A DNA stretch of 64,000 nucleotides from Pontibacterium sp049603715 (GCA_049603715.1 JBMYSW010000017.1:1-64000), one strand, 5' to 3'; positions 17,940 through 27,215 are shown, numbered from the stretch's first letter. Translations and numbers: made by a program. The notes: generated by a model not told the origin, from the sequence alone.

Positions 17940-18761
17940 TTAAATGGTACCGCCTAAAGAGCTTTCCATTTGTGCCAACTCTTGGCCGCCAGCCATGAGG
18001 TCTTGCAACTCTTCTGGGGTGATATCGCCGCGAGTTGCGGTGCCAAGGGTTTTGCCTCGGTTTAGTACCGTAAAGCGATCACCTACCGCCAGTGCGTGGC
18101 GTACGTTGTGGCTGATAAAGACCACCCCAATGCCTTCGCTACGTGCACGGTCAATTGTTGCCAGTACATTCGATGTTTGGCGTACACCCAGCGCCGATGT
18201 TGGTTCGTCCAAAATAAGGACTTTGGCACCAAAGTGAACGGCACGGGCTATGGCAACGGTTTGGCGCTCACCACCCGATAGGGTGCCGACTGCTTGGTCC
18301 GGGCCTCGTAGGTTAATACCCATGCGACGCATGGCTTCCATGGTGATTTCGTTGGCGGTTTTGACGTCAAAGCGTTTAGTGAGGCCGCGGCCTTTCGTGG
18401 GCTCGCGGCCCATAAAAAAGTTACGGCTCACGCTCATTAGTGGAATCATCGCCAAGTCTTGGAATACGGTAGCAATACCTGATTCCATTGCATCGCGGGG
18501 GCTTTCTAGAATTTTTTGCTCACCGTTAATCAGCATTTGGCCTTTAGACGGCTTATGCACGCCCGACATGGTTTTGATAAAGGTGGACTTACCGGCACCG
18601 TTATCGCCCAGCAAGCAGTGACACTCGCCCGGTTTAATGTCAAAGCTAACACCTGCCAGTGCGATAATGTTGCCAAAGTGTTTTTCGATGTTAACCATCT
18701 CAACAATGGGAGTGGCATTGTTGGCGCTATCGCCGTGGTGGAATTGGCTATCTTGAGTCAT
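17940..18761 (-). CDS. Sugar ABC transporter ATP-binding protein
   Basis: A 273-residue ATPase with one nucleotide-binding domain: GDNGAGKST (Walker A), LSGGERQTVAIAR (signature), VLILDEPTSAL (Walker B) and the switch His in VVFISHNV. The single domain resembles FrcA-type carbohydrate transporters rather than the duplicated RbsA type. Its start codon lies one base after the permease stop, so the two are translationally coupled. It would power import of the ligand bound by the protein encoded two genes upstream. Confidence 0.93.
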   Translation of the reverse strand: MTQDSQFHHGDSANNATPIVEMVNIEKHFGNIIALAGVSFDIKPGECHCLLGDNGAGKSTFIKTMSGVHKPSKGQMLINGEQKILESPRDAMESGIATVFQDLAMIPLMSVSRNFFMGREPTKGRGLTKRFDVKTANEITMEAMRRMGINLRGPDQAVGTLSGGERQTVAIARAVHFGAKVLILDEPTSALGVRQTSNVLATIDRARSEGIGVVFISHNVRHALAVGDRFTVLNRGKTLGTATRGDITPEELQDLMAGGQELAQMESSLGGTI

Positions 18762-18762
18762 C

Positions 18763-19869
18763 TTAACGCTCTCCCGTCACACGCTTGCGAATGGCGTTGT
18801 TAAACAGTACGGCGATCAGCAACATGCCGCCTAAAAACACTTGGAACCAGTCTTGGTCAAAGTTGGTGTAGGTCAAACCGATGACCACCATGCCAAAGAT
18901 GATGGAGCCGAAGAAGGCGCCAATGGCCGAACCATAACCACCGGTTAATAAACAGCCGCCAATAACCGCCGCAATAATGGCCTCAAACTCTTTCATAAAG
19001 CCACGACGTGCGTCGGTAGAGCCTGCGTCGAGAACGGTGATAATGGCAACAAATGCAGCGCAGCAAGCGGTCAGCATAAATAAGGAAATTTTAACTTTGT
19101 TAACGGGTACACCAGAGTTTGATGCAGCATTTTTGTCGCCACCGGCAGCAAAAATCCAGTTGCCCGCAGGGGTGCGCAGTAATACGTAAGTGGCTAAAAG
19201 GGCTAAAACAACAAACCAAAGAATCTCTACAGGAATGCCTGTGACTTTGGGTGCTCCATTTTTAAAGGTGGCGATTAAGCCTTTGTCGGCCAACCACACA
19301 AACAAACCTGGGAAGGCGTCGCCAGAGAACAAAGGCGCTAGCCAGTCGTCTTTAATAGCGTCGCGAACACCGCGTAATTGTGTTGAGCCGTCGGTCGCAA
19401 GCTTTAGGCCCACCAAAGACAAGCCGCGGAAAATAAATAAGAAGGCGAGGGTGACGATAAATGACGGCAGCCCTGAGCGAATGACAATCGCACCGTTTGC
19501 AGCGCCAAAAAAAGCCGCAAAAATAAAGGTCAGCGGAATAGCGACGACCAGAGGTAGGCCCCATGTCACTACACAGACGCCAAAAAATAAGCCGGCAAAG
19601 GCCACCATAGAGCCGATGGAGAGGTCAAACTCGCCACCAATCATAAGTAGTGCGGCACCAATGGCTAAGATGCCAAGTTGCGCTGCTGGGGTCATCACGT
19701 TCATAAAGCCCGACAGGCTGAACATGGAAGGGTCGGCGGTAAATAAAAAGAACAGTAGCAGTAACACCACGCCCGCTAATGCACCAAGCTCGGGGCGCTT
19801 CATTAGGCGGGTGGTCAAAGGTTCGGCTTTGATGCGCTCATCAACTGCGCTTGGGTTGGGATTTGTCAT
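18763..19869 (-). CDS. Sugar ABC transporter permease
   Basis: A 368-residue BPD-transp-2 (RbsC/FrcC-like) permease with about ten hydrophobic helices and the family signature GGEFDLSIGSMVAFAG. The N-terminal 30 residues are cytoplasmic. It sits between the binding protein and the ATPase in one operon. A substantial loop with LATDGSTQLRGVRDAIKDDW is typical of the FrcC-like inositol/fructose branch, but the substrate cannot be read from the sequence. Confidence 0.92.
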   Translation of the reverse strand: MTNPNPSAVDERIKAEPLTTRLMKRPELGALAGVVLLLLFFLFTADPSMFSLSGFMNVMTPAAQLGILAIGAALLMIGGEFDLSIGSMVAFAGLFFGVCVVTWGLPLVVAIPLTFIFAAFFGAANGAIVIRSGLPSFIVTLAFLFIFRGLSLVGLKLATDGSTQLRGVRDAIKDDWLAPLFSGDAFPGLFVWLADKGLIATFKNGAPKVTGIPVEILWFVVLALLATYVLLRTPAGNWIFAAGGDKNAASNSGVPVNKVKISLFMLTACCAAFVAIITVLDAGSTDARRGFMKEFEAIIAAVIGGCLLTGGYGSAIGAFFGSIIFGMVVIGLTYTNFDQDWFQVFLGGMLLIAVLFNNAIRKRVTGER

Positions 19870-19890
19870 ATTGTTATCCTTATTCTAAAC

Positions 19891-19918
19891 AGGGGCGACA
19901 GGTGGAAACGTCGCCCCT
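19891..19918 (-). repeat. Intergenic stem-loop between binding-protein and permease genes
   Basis: AGGGGCGAC pairs with GTCGCCCCT (nine bp) around a ten-base loop. In the operon direction no U-tract follows. Stem-loops here commonly protect the binding-protein message and lower downstream expression, giving more receptor than permease. Confidence 0.65.
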
Positions 19919-19941
19919 TTTCAGCTCAGACCGAGGGGGTA

Positions 19942-20877
19942 TTAACGAATGCCTTTCGCAGACAGGTCGATTACTTGTGCTGCTTTATCAGCTGTAATCA
20001 AGTTCGGGCCAGAAGGTACGTTACCGCCAGGCATTAGGCCGTATTTCGCGTGTAGGCCCATAAAGTTCACTGATAGGTAACCTTGCAAGAATTGCTGCTG
20101 GTCGATGGCAAAGGCTGCATCACCGTCAACGATGGACTGCAAGAAGCTAGCGGATAGGTCAAAGCTCGCTACTTTTACGTCGCGACCAGAAGACTTAGCG
20201 GCTTCTACCGATGGCTCGCCTGCTAGGCTGGCACCCAGGGCCATGATGGTGTCGATAGACTCGTCAGAGGCGAGGGCAGCGGATACCTTCGCGCGAATTT
20301 CTGCTGGGTCATTGGTGGTAGGAAGTACCGTCACCTTGCCGTTAAAGCCTGTGGCAAAACCTTCACAACGAAGGTCAAGAGAGACGTTACCCACCTCTTG
20401 GTTAACACAAATACCGACTTTACCGCCTTGCTTGGCAAGGAGTTCACCGGCTGCTTTACCTGCGTCAAACTCGTCTTGGCCTACGTGAAGTAGTGCGCCT
20501 AGCTCTTTTGATACATCAGAACCTGAGTTGATAGAGATAACGGGAATACCTGCGTGCACAGCGCGCGCAATAGACGGGCCAAGGGCGTCTGCATCAGGTA
20601 TAGAGACAATCAAGCCGTCTGGCTCTTGGTTAACGGCGGCGTCGATGAGCTGCGACATGGCAACCATGTCAAAGGTTTCGGGGGAGCGAAAATCAACATT
20701 TACGTCGGTGTCTTTACCCGCTTCTTCAACACCGTTTTTTACAACGGACCAAAAAGGGTCGTTCGCTTGACCATGAGCAACCACCACAATGTCGGCGGCT
20801 TGTACGGCGGCAGATGCCATAAGAGTGCTTGCTACTAGGGTGTTGCCAACGAATGATTTGATCTTATTTTTATTCAT
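19942..20877 (-). CDS. Periplasmic sugar/inositol-binding protein
   Basis: A 311-residue receptor of the ribose-binding-protein-like family (Peripla_BP_4). It has a signal peptide (SFVGNTLVASTLMASAAVQA, cleavage after AVQA at about residue 27). Mature sequence shows the usual DPFWSVVKNG, DGLIVSIPDADAL, GIPVISINSG and VGQDEFDAGKAAGELL elements. Start supported by AAAGGTG upstream. The iolG gene directly upstream in the operon suggests an inositol or inositol-like ligand; the fold also fits other simple sugars. Confidence 0.88.
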   Translation of the reverse strand: MNKNKIKSFVGNTLVASTLMASAAVQAADIVVVAHGQANDPFWSVVKNGVEEAGKDTDVNVDFRSPETFDMVAMSQLIDAAVNQEPDGLIVSIPDADALGPSIARAVHAGIPVISINSGSDVSKELGALLHVGQDEFDAGKAAGELLAKQGGKVGICVNQEVGNVSLDLRCEGFATGFNGKVTVLPTTNDPAEIRAKVSAALASDESIDTIMALGASLAGEPSVEAAKSSGRDVKVASFDLSASFLQSIVDGDAAFAIDQQQFLQGYLSVNFMGLHAKYGLMPGGNVPSGPNLITADKAAQVIDLSAKGIR

Positions 20878-20995
20878 GTTTCACCTTTTTATAGTTAGCT
20901 GTGAGGGTTTCCCCTCGTTGGGTCGGCCCAGGCGACGCTGAGCCTTGATCACCCCCATGCAGGCTGCACAGGGATAAACACTGAATACCTCCCTG

Positions 20996-21997
20996 TTATT
21001 TCAATACCTCGGCCAAGGCCACTGGCGCACCTTTGGCAAAAGACAGCGCTGCGGCTTCGGCCATAGCAAGGGCAATAACACCGTCGTTGAGGGTGACAGG
21101 GAGGTCGTTGCCGTTTTCGATTGCGTCAACGAAGGCATTCCATTCGTTGGCGTAAGACGGCATGTAACGTTCTAAAAAGAAGTAGGTCGGTTTGGCGCTG
21201 TTCACACCTTGGGTGGTGGAGGTAACCAAGGTGTTTTCCAGCATGTTTTGGGCTTGTAATAAGCCGGCAGAGCCCAGTAGCTCTACACGCTGGTCGTAGC
21301 CATAAACGGCGCGACGGGAGTTTTTAATCACAGCGATGCGACCGTCTGCGTAGGTCAGGGTGACAACTGCTGTGTCGATATCACCGGCTTCGCCAATCTC
21401 TGGGTCAACAATGCTACTACCCGTTGCAGATACAGAAACTGGGGTATCGCCCATCACAAAGCGACTCATATCAAAGTCGTGGATCATCATGTCGCGGAAT
21501 AAGCCACCAGACACTTTAATGTAAGAAACAGGCGGTGGGGCAGGGTCAAAAGAGGTAATAGACAGTAGCTCGGCTTTGCCTACTTGGCCTTCGTTAAGTG
21601 CGTTTTTGAGGGCGCTGAAGTTGGCGTCAAAGCGGCGGTTAAAGCCAATCATGACCGGCATGCCTGTTTTTTCGACGTTTGCTTGGCAAGCCAGTGCACG
21701 CTCAAGGCTAAGGTCTACAGGCTTTTCGCAAAGTACTGCTTTACCAGCAGCAGTAGCGGCTTCCATTAGCTCTGAGTGAGTGTCGGTAGAGCTGGCAATA
21801 AGTACCGCGTTAATGTCTGGGTTGGCAATGATGTCTTGTGCGCTTTGCACAACACCACCAAATTCGGCAACGAGCTTTTCAGCGTTTTCGACAAACACAT
21901 CTGCCACGGCAACCAATTCGCTTTTAGGGTTGGCGGTAATTGCTTTTGCATGAACGGTAGCAATACGGCCCGCACCAATAAGTCCGACCTTTAACAT
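20996..21997 (-). CDS. iolG: Inositol 2-dehydrogenase-like oxidoreductase
   Basis: A 333-residue Gfo/Idh/MocA dehydrogenase. The N-terminal Rossmann motif GLIGAGRIA (residues 5-13), the catalytic CEKPVD, the metal-free IGFNRRFD segment and the GGLFRDMMIHDFDMSRF helix (Asp and His proton relay) match inositol 2-dehydrogenase, which oxidises myo-inositol to scyllo-inosose with NAD+. ATG 21997 is chosen because AGAGG lies eight bases upstream; the frame is open 17 codons further. It is the first gene of the operon, next to three operators. No iolC, iolD, iolB or iolE is in the window, so the downstream pathway must be elsewhere. Confidence 0.87.
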   Translation of the reverse strand: MLKVGLIGAGRIATVHAKAITANPKSELVAVADVFVENAEKLVAEFGGVVQSAQDIIANPDINAVLIASSTDTHSELMEAATAAGKAVLCEKPVDLSLERALACQANVEKTGMPVMIGFNRRFDANFSALKNALNEGQVGKAELLSITSFDPAPPPVSYIKVSGGLFRDMMIHDFDMSRFVMGDTPVSVSATGSSIVDPEIGEAGDIDTAVVTLTYADGRIAVIKNSRRAVYGYDQRVELLGSAGLLQAQNMLENTLVTSTTQGVNSAKPTYFFLERYMPSYANEWNAFVDAIENGNDLPVTLNDGVIALAMAEAAALSFAKGAPVALAEVLK

Positions 21998-22040
21998 AAA
22001 TGAACCTCTAAATTTATCGTTATTTTTTCTATTCTGATGA

Positions 22041-22060
22041 TTTTGCACTCGTGTGCAAAA
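22041..22060. promoter_or_regulatory. LacI-type operator O1
   Basis: TTTTGCACTCGTGTGCAAAA, two ten-base half-sites around a central CG with one mismatched pair. It lies 44 bp upstream of the iolG start and is shaped like operators of LacI-family regulators. Confidence 0.85.
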
Positions 22061-22107
22061 GAGCTTGCAAAAGCATCAGTGGCTCAGTGGTTTTTAACTT
22101 AATCCAT

Positions 22108-22127
22108 CCTTGCACCCGTGTGCAAGC
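22108..22127. promoter_or_regulatory. LacI-type operator O2
   Basis: CCTTGCACCCGTGTGCAAGC, the same core TTGCACnCGTGTGCAA centred on a CG at 22117-22118. Its centre is 67 bp from O1. Confidence 0.85.
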
Positions 22128-22131
22128 ATTA

Positions 22132-22151
22132 TTTTGCACTCGTGTGCATGT
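22132..22151. promoter_or_regulatory. LacI-type operator O3
   Basis: TTTTGCACTCGTGTGCATGT, with the core repeated a third time. Its centre is 24 bp from O2 and about 63 bp from the regulator start, so it probably mediates autoregulation. Confidence 0.82.
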
Positions 22152-22204
22152 TTGTAGTGTTTTTTGCAGTCTATCGGTACACTATGCGCCTTGAGGAGTG
22201 AGCA

Positions 22205-23245
22205 ATGTCAAAAGAGCAAAATTCAAGCGAAGCGCTGTCGGTAACGGCCGATGACGTCGCAAAGCTGGCCGGTGTATCGCGCTGGACGGTCAATCGCGCG
22301 TTTAAAAAAGACGCGTCTATTTCTGAAAAAAGTCGCGAAAAAGTAAAACGCGCCGCGGCAGAGCTAGGGTATTTACCCGACTTACTTGCGGCGAGCCTTT
22401 CGTCAGACAAGAGCCACTTGGTTGCTCTGTTAATCGACGACTTTGCGAACCCTCACAAACTGGCCGTATTAGAAGTGCTGACCAAAACACTGCGAGCACA
22501 CGGTTGGGACAGCCTTTTGGTCAGCACCTCTGGCGAGGAAGATGCCACCAACGCGCTTATGGGAGCGAGCCAGCGCCGAGTGGATGCGGCAGTGATGATT
22601 GGTAGTGGCTTTAACGATGAGACCCTCAACACGGCACTCAAGTCTCGCCGCGTGCGTAAGCTCATCATTTTTTTGCGGGAATCACCCCTCGATAACACCT
22701 TATCTATTTGTGTGGACGATAAAATTGCCATGGGTGTAGTGGTGGATTATGTGCTGCAAAAGGGCTATCGCTCGCCTTATTTCTTGGCTGGGCCTCAAAC
22801 CTCCAGCGCTCACTTGTCGCGCAAAGAAACCTTTTTAACCCAGTGGTTTGAGGCTACTGGCCAAACCGTGGCGTTTTCGAGTGTGGCATCTTACGACTAT
22901 CAACTCGCTTACGACCATATTCAAAGTCATTTTGCTGACGTTGGCACCGCTGATCTGCCCGATGTTATCGTGTGCGAAAACGATGCGCTTGCTATGGGCA
23001 CCATTGATGCGATTCGTTACAAGCTGGGTTTGCGAGTGCCCGAAGATATCGCCGTAACCGGTTTTGATGATGTGCCACAGGCCGCAGGTCCTCACTACGA
23101 CTTGACCACCTACAAGCAGCCGCTTGATGAAATGGCCAACGCCTTAATAAACCTGCTCAAAGGAGAAAAGGGCAAGACAGACCAGGCAAGCTCAGACCAA
23201 ACAACGCGCTTTTGCGGTAAATTGGTGGTTCGTACCAGTGCGTAA
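22205..23245 (+). CDS. LacI-family transcriptional regulator of the inositol/sugar operon
   Basis: A 346-residue repressor. The N-terminal helix-turn-helix reads VTADDVAKLAGVSRWTVNRAFKKDASISEKSREKV (in part), followed by the hinge helix LPDLLAASLSS and a periplasmic-binding-protein-like ligand domain (AVTGFDDVPQAAGPHYDLTTYKQP near the end). It is divergent from iolG with 207 bp between, containing three matching operators, so it should control both directions. The ligand is probably inositol, an inositol derivative or the transported sugar. GAGG lies about eight bases before the ATG. Confidence 0.92.
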   Translation: MSKEQNSSEALSVTADDVAKLAGVSRWTVNRAFKKDASISEKSREKVKRAAAELGYLPDLLAASLSSDKSHLVALLIDDFANPHKLAVLEVLTKTLRAHGWDSLLVSTSGEEDATNALMGASQRRVDAAVMIGSGFNDETLNTALKSRRVRKLIIFLRESPLDNTLSICVDDKIAMGVVVDYVLQKGYRSPYFLAGPQTSSAHLSRKETFLTQWFEATGQTVAFSSVASYDYQLAYDHIQSHFADVGTADLPDVIVCENDALAMGTIDAIRYKLGLRVPEDIAVTGFDDVPQAAGPHYDLTTYKQPLDEMANALINLLKGEKGKTDQASSDQTTRFCGKLVVRTSA

Positions 23246-23350
23246 TTGGGTTTAGGAGCTGGGGGCGGGGCTTTATCGGTTGAATCATTGGTGTTCGTTG
23301 CTGCCCTTGCGTAAGATGAAACGCTGTTACTTTCCAATGAGTTGAGAACT

Positions 23351-24343
23351 ATGTCGGACCACCCTTATCAATCCCTAAGCCCAGACCGTGCCCTCGATGC
23401 TATTGAAGCATTGGGCTACGCTTGTGATGGTCGTTTGAACGCACTTAACTCCTACGAAAATCGCGTGTTTCAGATAGGCGTTGATGAACAAGCGCCTTTG
23501 ATTGCGAAGTTTTATCGCCCTGACCGCTGGACTGGCGATCAAATTCAAGAAGAGCATGATTTTTGCGCCGAGCTGCACGCGCGGGAATGGCCAATCGTTG
23601 CGCCATTAGCGCTGGATAATGGCCAAAGCTTGCACCATCATCAAGGCTTTGACTTTGCGCTTTTTCCTCGCTTTGGTGGCCATGCACCTGAGCTGGACGA
23701 CCTTGATACCCTCGAACTGTTGGGGCGATCCATTGGTCGTTTACATGCCATTGGCGCGCAAAAGCCCTTTGCTCATCGCCCAAGCTTAACGATTCAAAGC
23801 TACGGTATCGAAAGCCGCGAATTTTTGCTCAGCCACGGGTTTATCCCCGATGCGCTGCACGAGGCTTATCGCACCCTAAGCCAAGATTTATTGTCGTTGA
23901 TTGAACAAATCTTTTCGCAAGTGAGCTACACCCCCATTCGAATTCACGCCGACTGCCACCCAGGCAACATTTTATGGCGCGATAACAAAGCGGTTTTTGT
24001 CGACTTTGATGACACCCGCATGGGCCCTGCGGTACAGGACTTGTGGATGATGCTTAGCGGTGAGCGCATTGACCAAATGGCTCAGCTTGAGGCCATTTTG
24101 GAAGGCTACGAAATGTTTTACGACTTTAACGACGCCGAGCTGCGTTTAGTCGAAAGCCTAAGAACCTTGCGCATGATGCACTACGCCGCATGGATCGCAC
24201 GTCGTTGGAGCGACCCTGCTTTTCCGATGGCGTTTCCTTGGTTTAACACCGAGCGTTATTGGGCAGAGCATGTTTTGGAACTGCGTGAGCAGTTCGCCCA
24301 ACTACAAGAGCCGCCTTTGGCACGGTTTACGGGTAATATGTAA
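23351..24343 (+). CDS. srkA: Stress response serine/threonine kinase SrkA (YihE)
   Basis: A 330-residue kinase of the aminoglycoside-phosphotransferase fold, matching SrkA in length. It shows LNSYENRVFQIG (nucleotide loop region), the catalytic loop IHADCHPGNILW and the metal motif FVDFDDTRMGPAVQDLWMML. In E. coli SrkA limits stress-induced death, countering MazEF-linked killing. Start at ATG 23351; an in-frame TTG at 23342 is less likely. The upstream ribosome binding site is weak. Confidence 0.93.
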   Translation: MSDHPYQSLSPDRALDAIEALGYACDGRLNALNSYENRVFQIGVDEQAPLIAKFYRPDRWTGDQIQEEHDFCAELHAREWPIVAPLALDNGQSLHHHQGFDFALFPRFGGHAPELDDLDTLELLGRSIGRLHAIGAQKPFAHRPSLTIQSYGIESREFLLSHGFIPDALHEAYRTLSQDLLSLIEQIFSQVSYTPIRIHADCHPGNILWRDNKAVFVDFDDTRMGPAVQDLWMMLSGERIDQMAQLEAILEGYEMFYDFNDAELRLVESLRTLRMMHYAAWIARRWSDPAFPMAFPWFNTERYWAEHVLELREQFAQLQEPPLARFTGNM

Positions 24344-24530
24344 GCGCGTTTTTTTATCGGTTTTTGTACGCACAAACAAAGGCTTATTCGCACTAGCCTA
24401 GCCGCCAGCCCTAGCATCCCTTGGGCTTAGAGGGTAGCATTAAGGCCCTTGCATATAACCACATGCTTTACTGCGTTTAGGCGGTTTTTTCGCCAAAGTG
24501 CATAAAAGTGAAAGAGATTAGTCGACCTAT

Positions 24531-26837
24531 ATGAGTTATCAGGTTTTAGCCCGTAAGTGGCGCCCCAAGAGTTTTACCGAAATGGTGGGGCAGCCCCATG
24601 TTCTTAAGGCGTTGGTTAACGCCCTAGACGACGGTCGCTTGCACCACGCTTATCTCTTTACGGGCACCCGAGGTGTTGGTAAAACCTCTATCGCTCGCTT
24701 GTTTGCTAAGTCGCTTAACTGTTTAGAAGGTGTGTCGGCTAACCCTTGTGGTGTGTGTGCCGCTTGTCGCGAAATCGCAGAAGGGCGTTTTGTCGACCTA
24801 ATTGAAGTCGATGCGGCCTCCCGTACCAAGGTAGAAGACACCCGCGAACTACTCGAAAACGTGCAGTATGCGCCGACTCATGGTCGCTACAAGGTTTACT
24901 TGATTGACGAGGTGCACATGCTCTCAAGTCATTCATTTAACGCCTTGCTTAAAACGCTGGAAGAGCCGCCTGAGCACGTTAAGTTTTTGCTAGCGACTAC
25001 TGACCCGCAAAAGCTGCCGATGACCATCCTGTCTCGTTGTTTGCAGTTTAATCTCAAAAACATGGTACCCGAGGCGATTGTGGCGCACTTGTCTCACGTT
25101 TTGGGCGAAGAGTCAGTCGCATTTGAAGAGGCCGCGCTTTGGTTGTTGGCCCGTGCCGCCGATGGCTCTATGCGCGATGCCATGAGCCTAACAGACCAAG
25201 CCATTGCTTTTGGTGCTGGTGCTGTTAACGAAGCCGATGTACGTGCCATGCTTGGCACCATTGACCAGCGTCTTGTTTACAACCTGTTAAGCCACCTTAT
25301 CGCGGGCGATGGCAAAGCCTTGTTGGCAGCGATCAACGAACTGGCAAGCTTTTCGCCAGACTACGCCAGTGTGCTCGCCGACTTTTTAAGCTTGATGCAC
25401 CGTGTTGCACTAGGGCAAGCCGTACCGGATGCCATTGATAATAGCTTGGGCGACAAAGAGCAAGTGTTGGCGTTTAGTCAGCAAATGCGCGCCGAAGATG
25501 TACAGCTGTATTACCAAATTGCCTTAATGGGCCGTAAAGACCTCGCTTTTGCACCCGATGCCCGCGAGGGCCTCGAAATGATTATGTTGCGGATGCTGTC
25601 CTTTAGGCCCGCCAACATGGCACCCATCGATAGTCCGCCTCAAGGTGTAACATCGCCTTCGCCCGAGCCAAACAATGGCTCCCAGAGTGAGCCACCGCCA
25701 CCTAATACCGGCCCAAAGTCATTTGAGCCGAGCGTGGGGGTAGGACCTGACTCGGTGGTGAATACACCTGCCAAGCCTCAGGCGCCAGCATCAACAACCG
25801 CTGAAACAAGAGCACCAAGTGCACCTGTTGCTCAGGCGACTCAGTCTTCTGAATCATCTACGCCCGAAGTTGCACCTACGCCTGCAGCTGCACCTATGCC
25901 TGCAGCTGCACCTGTGCCAGAGCAGCCGACTCCAGCTGCGGCGCACACTGACACAGTAGCTAAGCCCCAAGAGGTAACCTCTGCTGAGCCGTCGCTTGCT
26001 GTACAAAAAGTTGCTGCACAAAAAGAAGATTTGCCGTGGGACGATGACTTAACACCGGCGGGTGTGGTTAAGCCTGCCAGTGAGCCAGCAGCAGTAAACA
26101 GCAGCGCTGCAAACATGGCCCCAGAAACGGCGAGGGAGCCAGAGCCAGAAGCCGCACCCCAAACAGCACCTGCACCCAAGCCCCAAATGCCAGCGCAAGC
26201 TGCCTCGCCCGTGCCAGAAGCACCCGTAGCAGCGCAAGACGAAGGCCTATGGGGCGGCGACTACTACAGCGATTATCAAGATACGCCTCCGCCTCCAATG
26301 GACGAAGCTGACTATGGCTCGGCGTATGCACCTCAAAATGCCCCTGCGCAAACGCTGGTGGCCCCTGATGATGTAGCCACGGTGACAGACCCAAGTCGCC
26401 AAGCCCTTGCGCAGTTGCCTGAGGGTATTGCCAATATGCAGCCTACCCATTGGGCAAAGGTGCATACTCAGCTGGGTTTACGTGGTTTGGTTAGCAGCAT
26501 CGCAGCCCAATTGTCGCTAGAAAGCGTAGAAGGGGCACAATGGCGCTTTCATTACGGTGTGCAGCAGGCCAGCGTGTTATCTGATGTTCAAAAAGATAAG
26601 ATTATCCAAGCGTTATCAGACTATTTTAAAACCCCAGTTGTTGTAGACTTTGTGCAAGGGGAAAACCACTTCGAAACGCCAACGCAAGCATTTAAGCGCT
26701 GGCAACAAGAGGACGAAGTGAAGGCGGAGCAGTTAATTCGCGAAACCGATGCCTTTAAACGGTTAGAAGCCACCTTTGGCAACGACTTTGTATTTGAATC
26801 CCGTTTGTTGGCCGTTAGTCCCAACAAGCAAGACTAA
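24531..26837 (+). CDS. dnaX: DNA polymerase III subunits gamma and tau
   Basis: The clamp-loader ATPase. The N-terminal AAA+ module has GTRGVGKTS (Walker A), the four-cysteine zinc module (CLEGVSANPCGVCAAC), DEVHML (Walker B) and LSRCLQFNL (sensor region). Lid and collar domains end near residue 365. A very long Pro/Ala-rich linker (about residues 365-600, with imperfect repeats such as PTPAAAPMPAAAPVP) leads to the C-terminal tau domain that binds polymerase alpha and DnaB. No A-AAA-AAG slippery heptamer was seen in the linker, so a frameshifted gamma form is not evident. It begins the conserved dnaX-ybaB-recR operon. Confidence 0.96.
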   Translation: MSYQVLARKWRPKSFTEMVGQPHVLKALVNALDDGRLHHAYLFTGTRGVGKTSIARLFAKSLNCLEGVSANPCGVCAACREIAEGRFVDLIEVDAASRTKVEDTRELLENVQYAPTHGRYKVYLIDEVHMLSSHSFNALLKTLEEPPEHVKFLLATTDPQKLPMTILSRCLQFNLKNMVPEAIVAHLSHVLGEESVAFEEAALWLLARAADGSMRDAMSLTDQAIAFGAGAVNEADVRAMLGTIDQRLVYNLLSHLIAGDGKALLAAINELASFSPDYASVLADFLSLMHRVALGQAVPDAIDNSLGDKEQVLAFSQQMRAEDVQLYYQIALMGRKDLAFAPDAREGLEMIMLRMLSFRPANMAPIDSPPQGVTSPSPEPNNGSQSEPPPPNTGPKSFEPSVGVGPDSVVNTPAKPQAPASTTAETRAPSAPVAQATQSSESSTPEVAPTPAAAPMPAAAPVPEQPTPAAAHTDTVAKPQEVTSAEPSLAVQKVAAQKEDLPWDDDLTPAGVVKPASEPAAVNSSAANMAPETAREPEPEAAPQTAPAPKPQMPAQAASPVPEAPVAAQDEGLWGGDYYSDYQDTPPPPMDEADYGSAYAPQNAPAQTLVAPDDVATVTDPSRQALAQLPEGIANMQPTHWAKVHTQLGLRGLVSSIAAQLSLESVEGAQWRFHYGVQQASVLSDVQKDKIIQALSDYFKTPVVVDFVQGENHFETPTQAFKRWQQEDEVKAEQLIRETDAFKRLEATFGNDFVFESRLLAVSPNKQD

Positions 26838-26862
26838 AAATTTGAGATAAGAGGTAATTCCT

Positions 26863-27186
26863 ATGATGAAGGGAATGGGCAACCTAATGAAGCAAGCGCA
26901 AAAGATGCAAGAAGAAATGCAGCGCGCGCAAGCCGAAATCGCAGAAGCCGAAGTAACGGGTGAATCAGGCGCTGGCCTAGTCAGCCTTGTAATGAATGGC
27001 CGTCACGACGTGAAAAGCGTATCGATTGACCAAAGCCTAATGTCAGAAGACAAAGAAATCTTAGAAGATTTAGTGGCTGCCGCGGTTAATGATGCTGTTC
27101 GCAAAGTAGAAACGAACACCCAAGAGCGCATGAAAAAAGTCACCGGCGGTATGCAAATGCCTCCTGGCTTTAACATGCCTTTTTAA
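26863..27186 (+). CDS. ybaB: Nucleoid-associated protein YbaB/EbfC
   Basis: A 107-residue small DNA-binding protein. The N-terminal helix (GNLMKQAQKMQEEMQRAQ), the VTGESGAGLVSLVMNGRHDVKSV strand region and the Met-rich C-terminus (GGMQMPPGFNMPF) are diagnostic. It forms tweezer-like dimers on DNA. GAGG is upstream of the ATG, which is followed by a second ATG, so either may be used. It lies between dnaX and recR as in most Proteobacteria. Confidence 0.95.
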   Translation: MMKGMGNLMKQAQKMQEEMQRAQAEIAEAEVTGESGAGLVSLVMNGRHDVKSVSIDQSLMSEDKEILEDLVAAAVNDAVRKVETNTQERMKKVTGGMQMPPGFNMPF

Positions 27187-27215
27187 CCCGCGCTTCGCGA
27201 AGTTAAGTAGGTAGT

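Noticed and set aside
19190..19888. Long plus-strand frame opposite the ABC permease
   Set aside because: Rich in Lys/Pro/Ala as expected for the complement of a membrane protein gene; no recognisable domain.
24344..24530. Possible SRP (4.5S) RNA gene upstream of dnaX
   Set aside because: The locus sometimes carries it, but the conserved GGAAGGAAGCAGCC-like core is absent here.
25600..26100. Programmed frameshift site for the gamma form of DnaX
   Set aside because: Only CAAAAAG runs were found; the in-frame A-AAA-AAG heptamer and a following stem were not.
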